The position numbers and the translations under genes are program-made. A stretch of DNA of 64,000 bases. Source: Clitopilus passeckerianus. Taxonomy: Eukaryota > Basidiomycota > Agaricomycetes > Agaricales > Entolomataceae. Location of the stretch: contig CALYLX010000127.1 in NCBI GenBank assembly GCA_944990035.1, forward strand, positions 62,001 through 126,000. Direction: 5' to 3'. This document shows, piece by piece, positions 33,781 through 45,928 of this stretch (the first letter of the stretch is position 1; each line of letters opens with the position of its first letter). The notes under the pieces were generated by a model. The model was not told the origin of the DNA. It made no database searches and saw only the letters and a program-made list of their open reading frames with translations.

Positions 33781-35977
33781 GGCATGTCGGTCGGGGTGAT
33801 TCTTGGCTATGAAGGTTGATGTCGGATGGAGCTGACGTTTAACGGCAGGAGAGTCTGATGGACATGCGTCTGTAGATGCTTGGTGGAAGCTGAGTGCATG
33901 GCCCAGCGACATCGAGCAGGGCATCGGACAACAAGCAACTTTGGAGTCTGTTGTCGACTACTGAGGAGGAAGGAATACATAGCACACAAGCTCGTAGTTT
34001 GGTCGCAATAATTAGCTTAAACTCTGTGTCATGTACAGGATTCCCTTGGGTTGAGGCTGAAAGCCACAGCCAAGTCCTATATACAGCACTCCCTGAACCT
34101 TGTGTATCATTGCCGAAGACGTCCCCATCGTAAGCGACACCGTGAACTTGAACTCAGTTGCCATTCATCAATAAAAACGTTTCAGTACCATCAGGCTGGG
34201 GATATGGCAGCTTTCCCTTGAGTCACATCTTGAATGAAGCTCCAATTGGAATGGAAAGAGATTAACAGTGAAATGAAGAGAGAAATAGCAGCCCATAGCT
34301 CTAGGGGACCACGGCCTCGATAGCCTGCCGTTGTAATTTCAAAGTCAGACTCGATCAGAGATCAAAGACGACCGGTAGTCACTAGTCATGGAGGGTTCAT
34401 AGCCAAATGGGGGTTCACGAATAGAATTATCCTGAGCGAGCATAAAGAGGGGATTTACAGCAACAGTTTTCAACACACAGTGGCTCTCTGTACAAACCAA
34501 ATATTTGAAAATGGTCGTTGTATGAGACGCGTTCTTATAGTACTCGGTCGTACACGAGAAAAACACATTGGGGCGCTCGATGTCTTTCCCCCATCGATCA
34601 GCGTATGGAAGTGACAAAAGGGTGCCATGACGGGGAGTCGAACTCCCAGCCCACGTCAAAATCACTAGGCCCAACGACTGTGGATATATCTCTTTGAGGG
34701 GAATCGCCTTTCTCTGTGCGTTCTCTTGTCTCACACTCAACGCCTTGTAGGTAGATGGAAGCGAAGAACTTCATGGCGCCGGGAGTACATCGAGAAGCGT
34801 GTTTGTGAACCGTTTACAAAATCTTCCGGCGTAATTCTGTCTTTGGCAGTCGGTAGTCCACGCTCAGAGGAGTGTAGCAGCTGACAGCCTTTGTATCAGA
34901 ACGTATTTATCATAAGCGGCTGTCCTGTTCGGATTCAATGGACAAGTTGACGTGATCCCAGAAATCTAAGAGGACGCTGAAAATTCCGAAATTGATCTGT
35001 TTGCTCGGTATCACGATCACTATCACTATCATATGATCCTATGATTATCTATCGGCTCTGTATATGTTTGCTTCCTCTCCATGTCTGCACATGTAGGGGC
35101 AAACCTTGGATGCTACGACAGTTTATGTCCGCTCTGCGCCCTGCCCAGTCCCACACCTCAAGCCGGCCACTGTGGGTAACCACGCTCGTTCTTTCAGACC
35201 GTACATATCTGGCTTCGATCTGTCTCCAGGTGTTCTACATTATGTGTGGTTATGATCATATTTTCAACGTGTTGGACATCTTCATCCGCGTGGCTCAAGT
35301 CTGAGCACGGATATCACAAAATTGCGATGCGCTGTTGAGCGCCTGATTTCGATTTCCCTGCAATAGTGACAGTCAAACATAACCATTCGACGTCCGATTC
35401 CGTCAAAGATTATGTTGGCGATTCGGGAACATCAGAAAACCACCTGAATCGTGGGAAAAGTGAATCGTGGCTGCATCGTCAAATCGACTCTGGAGTCGAT
35501 TATTAGGCCGAACCGCCTTTCGATTCGATTCAGCATTTGAAAGGGAGAGAGAAATGCACAAATGACCGCCTTCAACAGGTCTCACCTACCTGCTTTCAGC
35601 TCTTTGCTATGGAGAATATCTTGAGAAATGGTGCACCTTCGACTCTGACATGCTTTATTCGGTGCGGGCTTGGTTGTCACCAGGACACTTTAGGTGGATC
35701 ACTTCACGACGACTTTTTGTGTGCATGGTTATGCAGTTTTAAGCTCTGCACGGAATTCTTTACTTGACACTTTTTGTTGTAAGTAGTCACGTTGATTGGA
35801 GAATGGTACCATCACCACAATAACCATGGCCACTTTTGACGATTACTGCTCTCCATCTCATCACCAAATTACTTCTCTTCATTCACATTTGGGACTGCTT
35901 CTGGAATTTCTTATCCTGTAGTTGCGCCTGCAACATCGCAGTTCACTTTTACATTCGTGGCAGCATGCTTTCTCAGT
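33781..35977. other. Intergenic between tandem lectin units
   Basis: No gene supported. A tRNA-like B-box word occurs at about 34,633-34,645 on the minus strand, but a cloverleaf could not be built. A degenerate lectin upstream block is present at about 34,424-34,450. Confidence 0.35.
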
Positions 35978-36192
35978 CTTCACTCAGCCAACGTACCCTC
36001 AACCAAGCTAGATTGAAGCACGAAAACATGACGCATACCACAGACTACATATACAAACTGAACCTGACCATTGTTCCCCTACAGGGTACCGTAACTCCGA
36101 AATGGCTATGGAGTCTGTCGGTGTGGGAGCCTCATCCACTGTACCAGTGGCGGTCAGCACGGTGCGCGGTGGGGACATGGATTTGACTTGCG

Positions 36193-36763
36193 TTACTGGG
36201 GAGTAAGCGTCCACAGCTGTTGTGGAGTATCAACAGTTGGGACTTTGATGTCAACCCCTTGAGCTGAACCATTGGCGGTGACGACAAGAGCCTCAGGATT
36301 GGCAGAGATACTAACGTCATACATGAGCTCGCAGATAAAGAGAGACAATATAGGTCATGAACATACTAGAAGGTATTCGAACTCGTCAGAATCAACGCCC
36401 ATTTATAGGGCCTCCTAGCGTCCAACGCAGTCAAAGTTTCACCCACAGCGGGTGGGACACTGTAGCTGCGAGGAGCGAGGTATCCGCCTGTCCTAGTATT
36501 GATGATGTGATAGTAATCGTTTCCAGCGGGTTTAAGTTCCCACTGCCAACGATTTGGTCAGTAAATCATCGGTGTTCTATACAGCATGCATGAGCGAGTA
36601 CCTTCTGGCTTGGGGAACCAGTCCGGCGGAGTGTAACCACTGTCAATCGTGTTCATGGCGGTTTGGCATAGGAATGGTCGAGCACCTTACCTATGTTTCT
36701 GCCGTCGAGAACAGTCTGCTGCCCGATGTTGTCAATGGTGTAGAAGCCAGCTGGGATGCTCAT
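36193..36763 (-). CDS. Beta-trefoil (ricin-B-type lectin-like) protein 2 (134 aa)
   Basis: Four exons: 36763-36691, 36639-36602, 36542-36367, 36310-36193; every exon has the same length as in paralogue 1. Product starts MSIPAGFYTIDNIGQQTVL, repeats the trefoil blocks (QKWELKPAGNDYYHIINT, YKWALILTSSNTF) and ends TPQQLWTLTPQ. Sequence identity to paralogue 1 is high in the core, with several changes in the first third. A good TATA box lies 50 bases upstream. Cytosolic glycan-binding or inhibitor role inferred from the fold. Confidence 0.77.
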
Positions 36764-36812
36764 AATGATGATGTTGAGTAGAATGGTGAATTGCACAGCG
36801 GCTTGAGCAGGA

Positions 36813-36820
36813 CTTTTATA
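36813..36820 (-). promoter_or_regulatory. TATA box of lectin-like gene 2
   Basis: Reads TATAAAAG on the minus strand, 50 bases before the ATG at 36763. Confidence 0.55.
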
Positions 36821-36939
36821 CCATTTCGAATAGCACAGTACTGTAAATAGCAGTGTAAAGCTCGAATATTCTGCTCGGATGAGTGGTTACGACACGACAG
36901 GGAGAGGCACATCGACTGTCGGTGGTATAATTAGGTGGG

Positions 36940-36958
36940 TATCTCGGGAGCGAGCATG
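36940..36958 (-). promoter_or_regulatory. Conserved upstream block of lectin-like gene 2
   Basis: Identical 19-base block to 33,515-33,533 at nearly the same distance from the start codon. Confidence 0.5.
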
Positions 36959-37572
36959 TAGAGACGAGTACAAGGCGTATCAGAACGCATCGAGGCCAAG
37001 GCCGAGAAAGGATCCGCGGGGATAGCATTTCTTGTTGAAGCGTTTGAAAGCACGTAGAGAAGCAGACGATGGAGAGTCCCCGGGTGTTTCCCAGATAGGG
37101 GATTCGAGGAAAACGCTGTTGCAGATCCTGAGCGTAAACGTTGAAAGCTCATGTACATAGCTGGTACTGGACCAGGGCATCTCAGGACCAACGCCTTCCA
37201 GCAAATGGAAGCGAAAAATTTCAAGATCCAGAGACTACATGACGGCGAGGATTTTCGTAATCTGTTGAAGATTCGGCCCATGATCTCGTTGACAGTACAT
37301 TCTAGAGGGTTAAGCTCATCCGAGAGTGCTGCTCGGATTATGATGGAGGCGAGTCAAGACTGGGCAAACAACCGCAAGCAAAGACCTTTCTGTTTTGGGC
37401 AGGAACGCGTCGCTTAGGTAATGTCAGTTTCTGCCAAGAGCACGAGACCAAGCGCAAGGTCCTTCCCACTCTCAGATTACAGAATCCAGATGGGGTGACA
37501 TTGGGGTCTAATAACGCCGATATTCAGAGCGCTTAAAGCGCAATTTGAAAATGGTTGAGGGTTGCCTTAACG

Positions 37573-39862
37573 ATGCTCGCAAGGACGCTGCTCTGCGTGG
37601 TTGTCACGGCGTCTACAGCGAAAGCTGCGATATATGAGAGTGCGTTGGAGCTTCCATGTACCACATATGATTTCGTTGTGGTAGGAGGTGGGTTTTCAAC
37701 CATTTGGACCCATTACGACTCATCCTGATCGTCTTGCAGGAGGAACGGCAGGCAATGTTGTCGCCAATCGACTCACAGAGAATCCTGCTTTCTCTGTGCT
37801 AGTCCTCGAAGCTGGAGTCTCGTACGTCGTCTCTCTTGAGCCATGTATCTCTTGCTGAAAGAATCCATATTCGACAGGAATCAAGATGTCCTGAATTCGA
37901 TGATCCCATTCTTCTGCCCCAGGCTGTCACCCAGCACCCCGTATGACTGGAACTTCACGACTGTACCTCAAGCTGGGCTGAATAACCGCTCCATCTTCTA
38001 CCCTCGAGGTCACATCTTAGGCGGGAGCAGCTCAATCAGTAGGCGGATCGTGTCCTAATGGTGGCATCAAGTCTGATTTTTCATAGACTTCATGGCTTAT
38101 ACTCGTGGATCACGGGACGACTGGAATCGTTATGCCCAACTCGTTGGTGACGCACGTTGGGCTTGGGATAACCTGCAGCATTACTTTCAGAAGGTCTGTG
38201 ACCCCATTTTCTTCTGCATAAAGAACCTGCCTTCTTATCATCGCCACCTTCAGAACGAGAAGTTTGTCCGACCAGCAGATAACCACGACACTCGGGGGCA
38301 ATTCAACCCTCTCCTCCATAGCTATTCCGGCGTCACATCCGTCTCACTCCCCGGTTTTCCTGAGCCAATCGACGAGCGGGTGATAAAGACAACGAAGGAA
38401 TTGCCAGAAGAGTTCGGATTAAACGAAGATTATAACTCTGGAAAGCAGTTTGGCATCAGTGCGTCTTCTGTTTCGGTCTCTCTCATGATAGACGCTGACG
38501 ATTATTACTTCAACTAGGCTGGACACAATCGACTATCGGCGGAGGGTTGAGAAGTAGTTCAGCTACGTCCTACCTTGGCTCTCAATTCTCCAAACGTCGA
38601 AACCTCCACGTTCTTCTCCATGCCAATGTGGCCCGCGTCATTTCTACGGAGATGAAAGGAGGTAAACCAGTCGTTAAATCAGTCGAGTTTAAGGATGCGA
38701 GCGGTAGGTCTACTATATTCCCTAGAACTTCATCGATCGTCTTAACCTCATCTCCCCTTAGGCCAACTTTTCAATGTAACAGCACGCAAGGAACTCGTTC
38801 TTTCCGCCGGGTCGGTTGGGACCCCTCACATCCTGCTCAACTCAGGCATTGGTTCCCGCTCTCTCCTTTCCTCACTTGGGATTCCTGTCCTCGTCAATAA
38901 CCTCTCCGTCGGCCAAAACCTCTCCGATCACCCCTTAGTAGCGAACACCTGGCCAACGAACTCGACCAGAACGTTTGAAGGCTTCTCGAGAAACCAGACC
39001 TGGCAAGCTGAGGTTCTACAAGAATGGCAGGCGACGAAGACTGACTTAGGCGTGGATGGAACATTCAACCATATAGGCTGGGGGAGGGTTAAGAATCAGA
39101 CGGTGTTTGGGCAGACTGGAGATCCTTCTCCCGGGAAGAACACGGCACACTATGAGTTGGTTATTACGGTGAGGTGATTCATGAGCCCTTCATCGTGGTG
39201 TTCCTACTGACACTTCGCTCCTTGTCGTAGAATGGGCTCAGTCGTGTTCCTGCGGATATCGGCAACAGAAGCAATATTGTCATCAGCACGTTCGTTCTTG
39301 CTCCCAACTCCCGTATGTTCTACCTTTCCCTCCCCTTCCTTTCTCATTCAAAACATACCCTAGGTGGCTCCGTGACGATTAACTCAACAGACCCATTCGC
39401 AGCGCCTCTCATAGATCCCAACTTCTTGACTTCCCAACCCGACATCGCCATCATGCGCGAAGCCATCCGCAGTGCACGCCGATTCATGGCCGCCCCAGCC
39501 TGGTCCGACTACATCTCAGGTCCTTCCCCAAATACCGCAACCACCGATGCCGACCTCGACCTATTCATACGCGGAGCAGCTGGGAGCATCTTCCACCCCG
39601 TCGGGACTGCGAGTATGAGTCCTAAGAATGCGGATTGGGGAGTTGTGGATCCAGAGTTGAGGGTTAAGGGGACTGTGGGGTTGAGAGTCGTTGATGCTTC
39701 GGTTTTGGTGAGTTGGTTTCCTTGGGACCGGAAGGATAAAGCTTTTAGGCTGATACATGTCATGCGTTTTCGTAGGCAATTGTACCCGCTGGACACACGC
39801 AGGCGCCGACGTATGTCGTCTCGGAAAGAGCGGCAGATCTTATAAAGGCTTCGTGGTTATAA
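37573..39862 (+). CDS. Aryl-alcohol-oxidase-like GMC flavoprotein 2 (AA3_2; 591 aa)
   Basis: Ten exons: 37573-37687, 37740-37821, 37878-38038, 38087-38193, 38254-38458, 38518-38703, 38762-39168, 39231-39312, 39364-39707, 39776-39862. Signal peptide MLARTLLCVVVTASTAKA. Shows VVGGGTAGNVVANRL, PRGHILGGSSS, SVGTPHILLNSGIGS, FHPVGTASMSP and AGHTQAPTYVV with the expected histidine pair. Exon lengths are nearly the same as in GMC 1, so the two arose by duplication, but they differ throughout the middle (for example LVANTWPTNSTRTFEG versus LVFNLWPTNATTTFES), which could mean different substrates. Transcribed away from lectin-like gene 2. Confidence 0.93.
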
Positions 39863-40552
39863 CGAGAACTGGACGGTTTCGGCCACCGCCTTCCTTTGGG
39901 TTTCTCCAGTGTATTTTCATCCTGTCCTCTAGTCTCATATGAGTAGTAACATTGGAAGTTAGATACCTGGGTGACAAGGGCGTTCAAGGCGCACGTTGTA
40001 TTCCCGATGCGGCAAACTATTTCTGGCATCTGGAGTCGCATTAGATTGCGATGAGGCGACATAACAGCAACGAGATACTTACCTGTATCTCAAAGAATTT
40101 GTTTTTCTTTAAACCTCAGCTGGTTCTTTTTTCAGCGCAGTTTCGCCGAGAAACAGCAGCGAAGGAAGGTGTGATGGGCGACAGGCGGAAAATCATGAAG
40201 GCGGAAGATCCCGCATGTCAGAATCCTATACTCACCGTATTTCCGTCACTAATGGACCCTTTCTATCAAGAATTCTCTCAGATCTATGTCCCAGCCTGGC
40301 ACCGAATTTAACGAGTCCCCATTACCGGGTCGAAGACCAATCTCGATTTCTTCAACCACCTGCCACCTGAACGTGTTCGTGCGGGATCACGAAGTCACGA
40401 TGCTCTTTCTGCGTTGCGGTTCATTCCTGCGATGTCAAAAGACGTTCTCTATTTGGCTCCCGCCCGGATACCTGGAGTACGCATCTTCCGCCGGAAACGT
40501 CTACCCTACGGGCCCGTCTCAAACAGCGGACCGACGGTCGCCTGGACATGGG
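39863..40552. other. Intergenic between GMC oxidase 2 and GH51 gene
   Basis: No supported gene; frames are short and overlapping. Confidence 0.35.
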
Positions 40553-40560
40553 TATAAATA
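40553..40560 (+). promoter_or_regulatory. TATA box of the GH51 gene
   Basis: TATAAATA, 37 bases before the ATG at 40597. Confidence 0.55.
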
Positions 40561-40596
40561 CGAGGTGGAAGGAAGGCGAAACCACCAGTGACCAAG

Positions 40597-43500
40597 ATGT
40601 TACCGAATCTCGCAGTGTCTCTCGGTCTTCTGCTATTCTCTGGGTTAGCAAAGGGCGTCACAGTTTCTGTGAGCTCGACAGCTTCACACCCCATTCCGAC
40701 TACACTATGTCAGTTTCGCCTTTCCTGCACTGAAAATTACTGACCAACGACATACAGGGGGCCAAATGTTTGAGGTAAGGTTACACATGAGAGATTCATG
40801 GATCCACAGCTTACACTTCAATCCCTCAACGTCAGGATATCAATGTAGGCGAAAACCTTTTCCCATCGTTTCGACGATTCTTACTGATGATTGTAGCACG
40901 TAAGTCGCACTTCGAAACAGCTCAGAAGATGAATAACGAGCCATGGGCACTGTGCAGAGTGGAGACGGTGGTTTATACGGAGAATGTGCGTATAATTCGA
41001 TTGTGTTTTATTAGAGCTTAGCCTGACTCACAAAATGTACTACAGTGCTAGCAAATCGAGCTTTCCAACTAGTAACCCCAGGTTTGTCTCTGATATTGCG
41101 TACTTATTCTCCTGCTCACATGTGTGTACGCAGGAACCTCTGCTGCATTGAGCGGTTGGTCCGCAATAAACGGCGCCTCAATCAGCGTCGTTAAAGCGAG
41201 CACACCTGTATCCTCAGCGCTCCCAAATGCGCTTCAGGTCGTGATTCCCAGCGGAAAATCTGGAGGCGTTGGCTTTGCCAATGGCGGTAATTACGGTTCG
41301 TTCGCTCACTTCGTCTGTTTTGGATCGTATTGTAATGCCAACGACCTTGCTTAATCAGGCATCAAGGTTACATCTGGATCGACATATACAGCCTCGTTCT
41401 ACTATCGGTTCCCTACATCGTCAGGCTGGAGCGGGAAGGCGGTCGTTAGCTTGCAGACCACCGGCGGTCAGATCCTGGGATCCACAACGGCTGCTCTCTC
41501 CGGAAGTCAGACGTCCTGGAAACAAGTCACCGTTACCTTCAAACCGTCCACCAGCGGATTCAATCTTTCAAATAAATTTGCAGTCACTATCGATGGTTCC
41601 GCAGGAGCGCAAACTATCCAGTTTGCCATGCTTTCGTTGTTCCCTCCGACGTTCAAGAACAGGCCGAATGGAATGCGCCAAGATATTGCAGATGTAAGGT
41701 CCCATTTCATCGGACGCTTCAACATTACTCATCTTCCCCGACCAGGCTCTGGTTGCAGCTGGACCAACCTTCTTCCGATTCCCAGGTGGGAACCATTGAG
41801 CAGACCCTACGAAGAACGACTAACGAACCACAACTAGGTGGAAACAACGTTGAAGGCGAGACAGCTGCTACTAGGTGGCAATGGAATAACACCGTTCGTG
41901 ATATACGTGTTACTTTCTCCTAATCACAACGCTGATACCAAAGCTAGGTCGGTCCTTTGGCCAATAGGCCAGGTAAAGAGCACCCTTAGCCATATTATAC
42001 AGGATCTGATAGATTGAAAGGTCGTGGTGGGGACTGGGGATATGTCAATACTGAGTGAGTTGCTCAAGTCGGCCGATTGACCACCTCAACTGACCTATTC
42101 GGCCTCTAGTGGTCTAGGTCTCCTTGAATACCTCCTATGGTGCGAAGACTCCGGAATGGAGCCAATCATGGCTGTTTGGGCAGGTGCGGAGATTCTACGA
42201 TTAAGGCTTGGGATTAAGGCTGATTCAAACCGGTAGGGTACGCGCTTGGTGGAGAGACTATTGCCTCAGGCAATCTTCAGCCCTACATCCAGCAGGCCAT
42301 CGATCAGATCAATTTCGTTGTTGGTGATCCTGCCAAAAGCTCCGCTGGTAAGTTTAAAATCGATAGGGCGTGGTCACACCTTTAACTGATCTGTTTCAGC
42401 TGCTCTTCGCTCCTCTCTCGGACACCCTGCACCATTCAAACTAAACTACGTAGAAGTTGGCAACGAGGTAACGATTGTGTGAATACGTATCAATATTCAG
42501 TCGTTAACGCACTATTTTCACAGGACTTCTTCGCAGCTTCCTCGTGAGTACCGGGGCCCCGTGGTCCAGATGCGAGACTGATCCCACTCTTTCCATCAGG
42601 TATACGTACAGGTGGCCTGCTTTTGTCAACGCTTTGAAAGCTCAATTCCCTAGCATCAGTAAGCAGTTGCTTCTCGCTAGGAGGCTAGATCATCAAATTA
42701 AACATCTCTCAGACTTCATCGCGACAAGCAACGTAAATGACCCGGTCCTCTCCCCAAAGCCGACCCACTACGATGTTCATGTTTACCAAACACCTAGTGA
42801 GTATGCTTTGCTCCGTGTTAATGTGATACTCATTCGTCTTGCTAGACTGGTTCTCCAACAATGCTTTCTATTACGATACCTTTACCGTACGATCTTGCCC
42901 TCCCTGGTATTACTCTCGCACTAAACAGCAAGTAGCGTGATGGCACCAAATACTTTGAGGTTTGCATGAGAAGATCTGGGGAGCGCATCTCATTCTAATG
43001 GACATCTGTTTCTTAGGGTGAATATGCCGCCATTTCAACCGTTGACAGCGACATTTGGAACAACAGGTTGCCATACCCAACCATGTGGTGTAAGTGCATC
43101 CTGCTTTCTCCCTGGGCCTCCGCCAGTCATCTGATCCGTCGCTCCGCTACCAGGCGCTTCTGGAGAAGCAGCCTTTATGACTGGTCTCGAAAGAAACAGT
43201 GACATTGTGTAAGTACGCTTTTCGAGTCGACGTCCAGGCCCTCATATAGCTCTGCGTTAGCTTCGCCGCTGCCTACGCTCCATTGCTAAACGTGAGCACC
43301 CCTATTTTTATTCCACGTCATGAACAGATCTTGACCGGAGTCTTAGCACGTTTCTGGAACACAATGGGTGAGATAAGTAGTCGTACAAGAAAGAGTGAGT
43401 TTATTAACCATATGCTCAGACGCCCAACCTCGTCAGCTTCGAGTAAGTACTGGCCAAATAAGCCTTCTACCTGTAACTCATGCTCTTCTCGATTAGCTCA

Positions 43501-44198
43501 GGAAGTGTCTATCTATCTACGAGCTACTACGTCCAGAAGGTAAGTCCTTCATACTCCGGTTAGAATCACCTTATTCACTTCTCTAGCTTTTCGGGACTAA
43601 TCGCGGCGACGAATATATACCTAGTACCTTGCCCACGAAAGGAGGAACTCTCCACTGGAGTGTCGTACGCAAGACTGCCACGAACCAGTTGATCATCAAG
43701 GTATGCCTTGCCCCGTTTCTCGAATGGAATGTCAGCTCAGGTCCTGTATTTCCACTTAGGTCGCCAATAACGGCGCCTCGGCCCAAACTCTGTCATTCGT
43801 CCTACCATTCGCCAATGTTGCTTCTAATGGCAACTTACAGCTTCTTTCGGGTGTGTCTGGAGGAAGCAACACCCCGACCAGTCCCAACTCGGTCGTCCCT
43901 CGAACTAGCACCGTCACTACTGGTAAAAACTTCGACTATAATGCGCCCGCCTACTCTGTCAGCGTCATCACCGTTAGTCTGAATGGCTCGGGAGGAGGTA
44001 CCACCACCACCACGGCTCCACCTTCTGGCGCTACCCAAGTTAAATATGGTCAATGGTGGGTTCGATACAATACTCGATATTCTCTGAACTAATGCGTTGG
44101 GTCACTCTAGCGGCGGAATTGGATATACAGGCGCGACTGCTTGCACGGCTGGATCGACCTGCCAATATCAAAACGATTACTACTCTCAGTGCCTCTAG
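40597..44198 (+). CDS. GH51 alpha-L-arabinofuranosidase with C-terminal CBM1 (693 aa)
   Basis: Twenty-nine exons, all phases fitting: 40597-40708, 40758-40774, 40836-40844, 40897-40899, 40958-40985, 41046-41081, 41134-41295, 41359-41693, 41746-41785, 41838-41893, 41948-41972, 42021-42054, 42110-42183, 42237-42347, 42400-42467, 42524-42543, 42600-42658, 42713-42796, 42846-42886, 42936-42959, 43017-43089, 43154-43208, 43261-43291, 43347-43367, 43420-43442, 43497-43539, 43587-43700, 43760-44055, 44111-44198. Signal peptide [20 protein letters not shown]. Family marks: [29 protein letters not shown], acid/base Glu in VEVGNED (about 370), nucleophile Glu in FEGEYA (about 448), [15 protein letters not shown] Thr/Ser/Pro linker leads to CBM1 ([20 protein letters not shown], final QCL). 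Removes arabinose side chains from hemicellulose, with the CBM1 binding cellulose. Exons of 3 and 9 bases are unusual. Met-Trp-Cys at the exon 21/22 join is a small departure from the family. Confidence 0.93.
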
Positions 44199-44524
44199 TC
44201 CTGCCAGAAAATAATGGCTACTCGATTTGTCATGTTTCTCTTTAGTATTCTGAAATATACGTATCCTTCGATACCATGAAAGATGGAGAAAATAAAGCCT
44301 TCACTTGAGGTAAAAACGACAGGAGGGCATAGTGCCATAATTTCTCGGACAGAGAGCTTTCTTGCTGAACAGTTTGGCAGGGACCATACTATTCGCACAA
44401 CTACAGTGTACTACATGATTAGGAAGATATTCAGAATTACGCAGAGATAGGGAACATATCACAAGCGTCTGAATACCATCACTTGGTTGTCATGGTAGGT
44501 ATAGTCATGGTATCTTCCATCCCC

Positions 44525-45928
44525 TCACATGTCTCGGTAAGAACGACGAATATAGGTCGAAGGTGGTGGCGTCATCGGATGCTGCACCTCGAGCTGGATT
44601 CCCGTTCCTCCTGAACGACCTGGACGGGTATACGGCCAAGGCGACTGAGGGCGTGGAGGTTCCACTTCCAACTCATAATTCCTCGCAGTGATCCAGGAGC
44701 GGTTAGGCCGTGGGTTGGGTTTAGGGCCTACAAATTCACTTCGTTTCAATTCAACTCAGAGATAAACAATGAAAAGATGCATACCTTTTACGAAAATATG
44801 AATCGTGCAATCAGGAACGACATGCTCATGAATATCCTCCTCCACCTCCCCCGGGGCCGGTTTATACGTCCTAGGATGATACCCAAAATGCTGACATTCA
44901 TCCCTCACGAAGGTATTCTCCTCCTTGTGCACATACCCCAACTTCTCCCCAAGGCTAACCAAAGCAGGGACATCGTAGTGCCCGCACCACATCCGGTCAT
45001 TCGTGAGCGAGACGAGTACGACGTCGCCTTCTTCCTGCAATTGGTAGCAGTCGAATAGGAAACTCTGGAGATAGCCCGGTTCGCGGCCGGAAAGTTTGAT
45101 GTAGGGAAAGTTCAGGAATAACAAGCCTTTTGGGACCTCAGGAGGGCAGTGAGATGCGAGTTGATGGCCCGAAAGTTGAGGTCGAACACGCGAGAGATGA
45201 AAGCGAGAGGCTCATGAGTTGAGCTTGCATAGCGTCGTACCAGGAGCCACGGTATGGTGCTAGATCATTCGAGTGTAAGAAACCGTTTGAAGCCAAGAGA
45301 TGAGATAAATTACCATCGGGGTCTTCACAAAGCAAGCAGCTCGTACGCTTTGCTACATGGATATCGTAGTTAGTAGGAGGCGGAAGGAACAGCCTGGATT
45401 TGTCGTACCTCGAGCTGCCGACCGATTCGCCCTCGAACGGTTGAGAAGTTCAAACGGCTCGAATTCAGTGCAATCATAGCGAGAACACCATATCTCATCA
45501 AATGAGCCTCTTTGCGCAGCTAAGCAAAGGGTGATGGAGTATGTATCGTTCTCGTCCATGATGAGGATGTCCCGTTGCTCCTCAACGTGCATGTTATGCT
45601 GCGGCTCAGGAGTGGGTGCACAGATTTGGGTGGCTTATCCGGGCCCTCCATGGAAGATAGGTCCTCGTCAGTTTCATCAGTTTCCTCCTCATCTTGCATA
45701 TCTTCATCTTCAGACAAATCTTCGGACTATACGCACTATAAGTCAATATTCCTCATGCTATATACGCACGAATAACGTTACCTCAGTGTGATCAGATGCC
45801 TTGTCAAGAGGAGAAACCTGTTCCGGCTCGGGGGTCGAAGGCTCGGACTCCAACGTCAGAGCCTCGCTCCGTTCAAGCCTCCACCTGCGGAGATCCTGCT
45901 TGAAGTCAACCCCTCTCGTACTGACCAT
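44525..45928 (-). pseudogene. BMT5-like (DUF2431) paralogue A, frameshifted
   Basis: Related along its length to the genes at 49,345 and 54,047. Exon 1 (45928-45782, MVSTRGVDFKQDLRRWRLE) and exon 2 (from 45726) give an acidic N-terminus; then HVEEQRDILIMDENDTYSIT, RGSFDEIWCSRYD, a C-x2-C segment (SCLLCED), VPKGLLFLNFPYIKLSGRE, GDVVLVSL and a QHFGYHPRTYK motif; the last exon (44704-44525) has NRSWITARNYELEVEPPRP. The pattern fits the BMT5-like Rossmann fold (25S rRNA uridine-N3 methyltransferase relatives). Two single-base deletions, near 45,203 and 45,165, are needed to keep the family reading (the second restores an A-N-Q-L motif). The join before HNMHVEEQ needs either a 23-base intron (45,621-45,599) or a third frameshift. 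Probably a decaying copy, unless the assembly has indel errors. Confidence 0.6.

Larger units (their letters stand above)
35978..36990. repeat. Tandem segmental duplication, copy 2 (lectin unit)
   Basis: Same-orientation partner of 32,540-33,575, carrying lectin-like gene 2, its matching 3' flank and the identical 19-base upstream block. Confidence 0.75.

Noticed and set aside
34620..34700. Possible tRNA on the minus strand (GTTCGACTC B-box-like word)
   Set aside because: The T-arm pairs poorly in register, no matching 5' acceptor strand lies 72-75 bases away and there is no A-box/D-arm. At best a tRNA-like relic.
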